This document shows positions 6,325-9,855 of a stretch of DNA of 9,855 nt, piece by piece. This DNA comes from an uncultured Oscillospiraceae bacterium. Its GTDB lineage: Bacteria; Bacillota; Clostridia; Oscillospirales; Oscillospiraceae. Location: contig CAJTLK010000070.1 in the NCBI GenBank assembly GCA_910577415.1, positions 1 to 9,855 on the forward strand. The letters are read 5' to 3'. Within the stretch, counting starts at the first letter, position 1. Each line of letters begins with the position of its first letter. A program made the translations under genes and the position numbers. Under the pieces are notes generated by a model. That model was not told the origin of the DNA and ran no database searches. It worked only from the letters and a program-made list of their open reading frames with translations.

Positions 6325-7539
6325 ATGACATTAGAAGACTTTAAGGCCGCGCGGAAGGTGCTGGACGGCGTCATCGCCTCCACCCACCTCATTCCCTCCC
6401 CCGCCTTTTCCAGGGCCACCGGCAACCACGTCTATCTGAAGCCGGAAAATATGCAGATCACCGGGGCCTATAAGCTCCGGGGCGCTTACTTCAAGATTTC
6501 CACCCTCACCGACGAGGAGAAGGCCAGGGGCCTCATCACCGCCTCGGCGGGCAACCATGCCCAGGGCGTGGCCTATGCCGCCCAGAAGGCCGGGGTGGAG
6601 GCCACCATCGTCATGCCCACCACCACCCCCCTGGTGAAGGTCAACAACACCAAGGACTACGGCGCCAAGGTCGTCCTCTCCGGGGAGACCTTTGACGACG
6701 CCGCGGCGGAGGCCCAGCGGCTGGTGGAGGAGAAGGGCTACACCTATATCCCCCCCTTCAACGACCTCACCGTGGCCACCGGCCAGGGCACCATCACCTA
6801 CGAGATCTTTTCCGACCTGCCCGATGTGGACGTGATCCTGGTGCCCATCGGCGGCGGCGGACTGGCCGCGGGCGTGTCCACCCTGGCAAAGCTCCTTAAC
6901 CCCACCGTAAAGGTCATCGGTGTGGAGCCTACGGGAGCCGCCTCCATGAAGGCCAGCCTGGACGCTGGGAAGGTCGTCACCCTTCCCACGGTGAACACCA
7001 TTGCCGACGGCGTGGCGGTAAAGACCCCCGGAGACCTGGTCTTTCCCTACATCCAGAAGAATGTGGACGACGTCATCACCATCGACGACGCCGAGCTGGT
7101 GGACGCCTTCCTGGACATGATGGAAAAACACAAGATGATCGTGGAGAACGCCGGACTGCTCACCGTAGCCGCCCTCCAGCACCTGAAGGGCGAGGGCAAG
7201 AACATCGTCCCTGTCCTCTCGGGGGGCAACATGGACGTCATCACCGTCTCCTCCCTGGTGCAGCACGGCCTGATGAGCCGGGGACGCATCTTCACCTTCT
7301 CGGTCATCCTCCCTGACCGCCCCGGCGAGCTGCTGCGGGTGGCCGAGGTGCTGGCAAAGGAAAACGGCAACACCATCAAGCTGGAACACAACCAGTTCGT
7401 CAACCTGAACCGCCAGGCCGGGGTGGAGCTGAAGGTCACCCTGGAGGCTTTCGGCCACGAGCACAAGGCCCAGATCCTTTCCGCCCTCAAAAAGGCCGGC
7501 TATCACGCAAAGGAGATCAGCACCGGCGAGGTCTATTAG
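6325..7539 (+). CDS. ilvA: Threonine ammonia-lyase with one C-terminal ACT domain
   Basis: This PLP enzyme deaminates threonine to 2-oxobutanoate, the first isoleucine-specific step. From the ATG at 6325 it is 404 residues, as expected for the single-ACT class. The PLP Schiff-base lysine is K50 in ITGAYKLRGA. SAGNHAQG (74-81) is the family's substrate/cofactor loop, GGGGLAAG (176-183) the phosphate-binding glycine loop, and VLSGGNMD (297-304) closes the catalytic fold. The ACT domain spans about 322-400 (RIFTFSVILPDRPGELLRVAEVL onwards). Such enzymes can be biosynthetic or catabolic, and linkage to ilvCD favours a biosynthetic role. In-frame ATGs at 6283 and 6313 also exist. The one at 6283 has AGAGGG at a tight 4-base spacing but lies within the promoter and adds rare AGG, ATA and AGA codons, whereas MTLEDF at 6325 matches where family members begin. 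The start is uncertain; the enzyme is not. Confidence 0.93.
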   Translation: MTLEDFKAARKVLDGVIASTHLIPSPAFSRATGNHVYLKPENMQITGAYKLRGAYFKISTLTDEEKARGLITASAGNHAQGVAYAAQKAGVEATIVMPTTTPLVKVNNTKDYGAKVVLSGETFDDAAAEAQRLVEEKGYTYIPPFNDLTVATGQGTITYEIFSDLPDVDVILVPIGGGGLAAGVSTLAKLLNPTVKVIGVEPTGAASMKASLDAGKVVTLPTVNTIADGVAVKTPGDLVFPYIQKNVDDVITIDDAELVDAFLDMMEKHKMIVENAGLLTVAALQHLKGEGKNIVPVLSGGNMDVITVSSLVQHGLMSRGRIFTFSVILPDRPGELLRVAEVLAKENGNTIKLEHNQFVNLNRQAGVELKVTLEAFGHEHKAQILSALKKAGYHAKEISTGEVY

Positions 7540-7564
7540 GCCCCGGCGCAGAGCGCAACAAGCT

Positions 7565-7594
7565 GCCCCCGGCCGGACGAGCCGGACCGGGGGC
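7565..7594 (+). terminator. GC-rich hairpin after ilvA, weak terminator candidate
   Basis: An 8-bp outer stem (GCCCCCGG with CCGGGGGC) continues, after one bulged A, into a 4-bp CCGG/CCGG stem closed by a 5-base loop. It begins 25 bases after the ilvA stop, the right place for a terminator. However, the following bases (TATATGATGCGG) contain no T run, so termination may be partial or Rho-dependent. Confidence 0.45.
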
Positions 7595-7758
7595 TATATG
7601 ATGCGGCGCCAAACAGCCCCGTCCGCCGGGGCCGGGCCGTGGGCGGCACAGGTTGGGAGAGGCCGGCAGAGAGCCATTCGGGCATCCGCTTGGTTCATCC
7701 TATGACGGCGGCCAGTCCGTGGTGCTTCAAAATGCTTTTTGTCGAAAGGAACATTCCC

Positions 7759-8409
7759 ATGGTGAAAATTGCCCCCTCCATCCTCTCCGTGGACTTCTGC
7801 TCCCTGGGCCGGGACATTGACCGGGTATCCTCCTGTGCCGACTGGCTCCACGTCGACGTGATGGACGGCCTCTTTGTGCCCAACATCTCCGTCGGACTAC
7901 CCGTGCTGAAGTCCATCCGGGCCTATACCGATATGTTTCTGGACGTCCACCTGATGATCGAAAGGCCGGGACGGTATGTCCCCGCCTTTGCCGAAGCCGG
8001 GGCCGATCTGCTCTCCTTTCATCTGGAATCGGATACCCCGGAGGCCCTCCGGGCCGCCCTGGACGAGCTGGACCGGCGGGGCGTGAAAAAAGGTATCGTT
8101 CTCAAGCCCGCCACCCCCGCCGAGGCCGCCCTCCCCTATCTGGAAAAGGGACTGGACCTGGTGCTGATAATGACGGTAGAGCCAGGCTTTGGCGGGCAGG
8201 TATTTATGGCCGACCAGCTCCCCAAGATATCTGCGCTCAAGAATTATGTCAACCAGCATTGCCCCTCCTGCCTGGTGGAGGTGGACGGCGGTGTCAACGC
8301 CGAGACCGCCGCGCTTTGTCGTGAGGCTGGGGCCGACGTGCTGGTGGCGGGCAGCGCGGTCTACGGCGCCGCCGATATTCCCGCCGCCATCGCCGCCCTG
8401 CGAGGGTAA
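7759..8409 (+). CDS. rpe: Ribulose-phosphate 3-epimerase
   Basis: This 216-residue TIM-barrel enzyme interconverts ribulose 5-phosphate and xylulose 5-phosphate in the pentose phosphate pathway. Family motifs are all present: IAPSILSVDF (4-13), HVDVMDGLFVPN (31-42, metal ligand H31 and catalytic/metal residue D33), DVHLMIERP (62-70, ligand H64), MTVEPGFGGQ (138-147) and EVDGGVN (174-180, acid/base and metal residue D176). The phosphate-binding end is AGSAVYG (197-203). The start at 7759 is chosen because AAAGGA lies 8 bases upstream and the protein begins MVKIAPSIL as family members do. In-frame ATGs at 7702 and 7732 would add unrelated residues. The gene is not beside the prpC-prkC-rsgA cluster usual in Firmicutes. 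No convincing promoter is visible in the 219 bases before it, so readthrough from ilvA is possible. Confidence 0.96.
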   Translation: MVKIAPSILSVDFCSLGRDIDRVSSCADWLHVDVMDGLFVPNISVGLPVLKSIRAYTDMFLDVHLMIERPGRYVPAFAEAGADLLSFHLESDTPEALRAALDELDRRGVKKGIVLKPATPAEAALPYLEKGLDLVLIMTVEPGFGGQVFMADQLPKISALKNYVNQHCPSCLVEVDGGVNAETAALCREAGADVLVAGSAVYGAADIPAAIAALRG

Positions 8410-8433
8410 GCGGGTCGCGGAACAATATCTCTG

Positions 8434-8440
8434 AGGAGGT
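8434..8440 (+). promoter_or_regulatory. recR ribosome binding site
   Basis: AGGAGGT, a full-strength Shine-Dalgarno match, lies 7 bases before the recR ATG at 8448 within the 38-base rpe-recR gap. It fixes the recR start. Confidence 0.8.
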
Positions 8441-8447
8441 CCTATCT

Positions 8448-9050
8448 ATGGAATACTTCCCCCCTGCCCTGGAGGCGCTGACCGAGCAGTTCGCCCGTCT
8501 GCCGGGGGTGGGCAAGAAGTCCGCCCAGCGGCTGGCCTTCTTTGTGCTGGGCCTTTCCGAGGAGGAGGCCCACGCCTTTGCCGACGCCATCGTCACCGCC
8601 AAGCGCACCATCGCCCTGTGCCCGGAATGCCAAAACTTTACCGAGGGCGACGGCCTGTGTCCCATCTGCCGCAGCTCCCGGCGGGACGGGACCACCATCT
8701 GCGTGGTGGCCGACCCTAAGGACGTCAACGCCCTGGAGCGCTCCCGGGAGTATTCCGGGCGCTACCATGTTCTCCACGGAGTCATCTCTCCCATGAACCA
8801 CATCGGTCCCGACGACCTGCACATCAAGGAGCTGCTGGAGCGGGTGTCCGCCGGAGGGGTGGGTGAGGTCATCATGGCCACCAACCCAACCACTGAGGGG
8901 GAGGCCACCGCCATGTACCTGTCCCGGCTGCTCAAACCCTTCGGCGTCAAGGTCACACGCCTTGCCTACGGCGTGCCTGTGGGCGGGCAGCTGGAATACG
9001 CCGACGACGCCACCCTTACCCGCGCCCTGGAGGGCCGGAGAGAAATGTGA
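8448..9050 (+). CDS. recR: Recombination mediator protein RecR
   Basis: RecR works with RecO, and RecF at gaps, to load RecA onto SSB-coated single-stranded DNA during recombinational repair. This 200-residue protein has the family's normal length and domain order. A helix-hairpin-helix motif LPGVGKKSAQRLA (18-30) comes first, then a four-cysteine zinc finger (C58, C61, C71, C74), then a Toprim domain from about 84. The Toprim domain begins ICVVADPKDVNALE (84-97) and includes HGVISPMNHIGPDD (110-123) and ATNPTTEGEATAMYL (144-158). The C-terminal VPVGGQLEYADDATL block (177-190) is typical. It lies 38 bases after rpe in the same direction with no promoter or terminator between, so the two are probably co-transcribed. 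The usual dnaX-ebfC(ybaB)-recR arrangement is absent within the window. Confidence 0.97.
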   Translation: MEYFPPALEALTEQFARLPGVGKKSAQRLAFFVLGLSEEEAHAFADAIVTAKRTIALCPECQNFTEGDGLCPICRSSRRDGTTICVVADPKDVNALERSREYSGRYHVLHGVISPMNHIGPDDLHIKELLERVSAGGVGEVIMATNPTTEGEATAMYLSRLLKPFGVKVTRLAYGVPVGGQLEYADDATLTRALEGRREM

Positions 9051-9069
9051 ATAAATTACGAATTTCCTC

Positions 9070-9098
9070 TTGCATTCTCTCCTCTATACGAGTATACT
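9070..9098 (+). promoter_or_regulatory. Candidate promoter of the DUF4234 gene
   Basis: TTGCAT (9070-9075) lies 17 bases from TATACT (9093-9098). The -10 is good (five of six), but the -35 matches consensus only in its TTG. The transcript would start near 9105, leaving about 29 bases before the ATG at 9134. It sits just after the recR stop in a visibly AT-richer stretch, as expected for a promoter. Confidence 0.5.
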
Positions 9099-9133
9099 TA
9101 TGCCCGCAGAGAAACAAAAGGAGGAGTTCTGTT

Positions 9134-9481
9134 ATGGTAAAACAACGTAGCGTCGGCCTGTGTATCGTGCTGAGCGTCATCACCTGCGGCATCTACGGCC
9201 TCTATTGGCTGGTCTGCCTCAACAACGACGCCAACACCGTCACCGGCAAGCCCGGTACCGACGGCGGCATGGTGCTGTTGCTCACCATTGTCACCTGCGG
9301 CCTTTATGGCATCTACTGGGCCTACAAGATGGGCGAGAAGCTGGACCAGGCCCGTGCCGAGCACGGCGCCCCCACCGGCAGCCTGGCGATCCTGTACCTG
9401 GTCCTCAATCTGTTCGGCCTGTCCATCGTGACCTGGGCCCTCATTCAGAGCGAGATCAACAAGTACGTCCCCGCCGCGTAA
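9134..9481 (+). CDS. DUF4234 small membrane protein
   Basis: This 115-residue protein has three hydrophobic segments (about 8-28, 46-64, 83-104). The DUF4234 signature appears twice, as SVITCGIYGLYW (14-25) and TIVTCGLYGIYW (51-62), which looks like an internal duplication. The third segment, LVLNLFGLSIVTWALIQSEINKY, ends the domain as in other members. Its function is unknown; relatives are small membrane proteins of varied context. The start at 9134 is supported by AAAGGAGGAG ending 7 bases upstream. The open frame reaches back to 9047 but lacks a ribosome binding site there and overlaps recR. It has its own candidate promoter and a strong terminator, so it is probably a single-gene transcript. 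Confidence 0.85.
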   Translation: MVKQRSVGLCIVLSVITCGIYGLYWLVCLNNDANTVTGKPGTDGGMVLLLTIVTCGLYGIYWAYKMGEKLDQARAEHGAPTGSLAILYLVLNLFGLSIVTWALIQSEINKYVPAA

Positions 9482-9511
9482 GCTCAAAAGGAATATGTAA
9501 GCTCCAAACGA

Positions 9512-9552
9512 AAACAGCCCGGACGCTCCCCAGGGAGCCGCCCGGGCTGTTT
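9512..9552 (+). terminator. Intrinsic terminator after the DUF4234 gene
   Basis: An 11-bp outer stem (AAACAGCCCGG with CCGGGCTGTTT) and an inner GCTCC/GGAGC stem form a long hairpin, followed by TTTCTATTTTA. It begins 30 bases after the stop at 9481. The outer A/T pairs also give a short T run on the minus strand. Confidence 0.9.
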
Positions 9553-9595
9553 CTATTTTACGGCGGGACCGCTTCCCCCACCGCCCTCTCCGGCC

Positions 9596-9624
9596 TTGCC
9601 TTTTTCCCGCCGGGATGGTATGAT
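9596..9624 (+). promoter_or_regulatory. Promoter of rsmA, extended -10
   Basis: TTGCCT (9596-9601, four of six) lies exactly 17 bases from TATGAT (9619-9624, five of six), which is preceded by TGG, an extended -10 (TGn) element. Transcription is predicted near 9631, giving a 5' UTR of about 98 bases for rsmA. Confidence 0.65.
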
Positions 9625-9646
9625 AACCGCAAAGCGGTTATCATAC
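9618..9646. promoter_or_regulatory. 29-bp perfect inverted repeat over the rsmA -10 and start site (candidate operator)
   Basis: Two 13-base arms, GTATGATAACCGC (9618-9630) and GCGGTTATCATAC (9634-9646), are perfectly complementary around AAA. The left arm contains the -10 box and the right arm begins at about +3 of the predicted transcript. Only the right arm would be transcribed from this promoter, so a DNA-binding site for a dimeric regulator is more likely than an RNA hairpin. No regulator is recognised. Confidence 0.6.
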
Positions 9647-9659
9647 TCTATTTCAAAAA

Positions 9660-9692
9660 TATACCACAACGGCGCTCCGCGCCTGTGGTATA
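9660..9692 (+). repeat. Strong hairpin in the rsmA 5' UTR
   Basis: TATACCACA pairs with TGTGGTATA (9 bp) and, after a 2-base bulge, GGCGC pairs with GCGCC around a TCC loop. The hairpin would be transcribed and ends 36 bases before the rsmA ATG. It leaves the ribosome binding site at 9714-9719 free. No T run follows, so it is not a terminator. Confidence 0.6.
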
Positions 9693-9728
9693 GGACAAAA
9701 CCGTCTGCCCGCGAAAGGATGTATCGGC

Positions 9729-9855
9729 ATGGACCTGTGCGACGTCAATACCATCAAGGCTCTGCTTGCCCGCCATGGCTTCCATTTTTCCAAGTCCCTG
9801 GGCCAGAATTTTCTGATCGAAGCCTGGGTCCCCAGGGATATCGCCGAGGTCTCCG
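9729..9855 (+). CDS. rsmA: 16S rRNA dimethyladenosine transferase, N-terminal part (3' end outside window)
   Basis: The first 42 codons encode MDLCDVNTIKALLARHGF, then FSKSLGQNFL at about 19-28, then a helix leading to the SAM-binding domain. The SK-SLGQNFL block is the hallmark N-terminal motif of RsmA/KsgA. This enzyme dimethylates two adjacent adenosines (A1518 and A1519 in E. coli numbering) in the 3'-terminal hairpin of 16S rRNA, a late quality-control step of small-subunit assembly. The ATG at 9729 has AAAGGA (9714-9719) 9 bases upstream. The rest of the gene, usually about 270-290 residues in all, lies beyond base 9855. Loss of this enzyme confers kasugamycin resistance in other bacteria. 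Confidence 0.9.
   Translation, partial: MDLCDVNTIKALLARHGFHFSKSLGQNFLIEAWVPRDIAEVS

Noticed and set aside
6331..7506. A 391-codon minus-strand open frame opposite ilvA
   Set aside because: Gly/Asp/His-rich antisense shadow with no ribosome binding site or motif.
9618..9646. Reading this inverted repeat as an intrinsic terminator
   Set aside because: No T run follows (TCTATTTC), a proper terminator already lies at 9512-9552, and the repeat coincides with a promoter -10 box.
1..9855. Mobile elements, CRISPR arrays, tRNA or rRNA genes
   Set aside because: No transposase or integrase frame, no regularly spaced direct repeats, and no tRNA or rRNA-like sequence was recognised by eye.

Overview
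The window looks like chromosome from a GC-rich anaerobic Firmicute, probably an Oscillospiraceae-like gut Clostridium. The grounds are strong AGGAGG-type ribosome binding sites, near-consensus sigma-A promoters, a Firmicute-type xpaC-telA pair, and coding regions very rich in G+C at third codon positions. The genus is an inference and cannot be fixed from the sequence. No tRNA, rRNA, CRISPR array, transposase or phage gene was seen.

Layout. (1) Bases 1-2143, plus strand: the 3' end of ilvC (ketol-acid reductoisomerase) followed 14 bases later by complete ilvD (dihydroxy-acid dehydratase), ended by a perfect 18-bp hairpin with T tracts on both sides. (2) Bases 2169-6112, minus strand: a compact four-gene operon, in transcription order xpaC, telA, a TPM-domain membrane protein with a Gly/Arg-rich tail, and a DUF975 multispanning membrane protein. 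It starts from a near-perfect sigma-A promoter (TTGACA-17-TATTAT) whose -35 box lies inside a 19-bp inverted repeat, and it ends at the same bidirectional terminator. (3) Bases 6256-7539, plus strand: ilvA (ACT-domain threonine ammonia-lyase), divergent from the operon, with a promoter whose -10 box overlaps the first apparent ATG, so translation probably starts further down. (4) Bases 7759-9050, plus strand: rpe (ribulose-phosphate 3-epimerase) and recR (recombination mediator), 38 bases apart. (5) Bases 9070-9552, plus strand: a small DUF4234 membrane protein with its own promoter and terminator. (6) Bases 9596-9855, plus strand: promoter, operator-like palindrome, 5'-UTR hairpin and the first 42 codons of rsmA/ksgA (16S rRNA dimethyladenosine transferase).

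How the genes work together. IlvC and IlvD catalyse two consecutive steps shared by valine, leucine and isoleucine synthesis. IlvA supplies 2-oxobutanoate, the isoleucine-specific precursor. These isoleucine genes are interrupted by the oppositely transcribed xpaC-telA-TPM-DUF975 cassette, which looks like an envelope or stress-response module rather than part of amino-acid metabolism. The remaining genes are housekeeping genes for pentose phosphate metabolism, DNA repair and ribosome maturation. The least understood parts are the membrane cassette with its palindrome-covered promoter, and the unusual pair of inverted repeats before rsmA.
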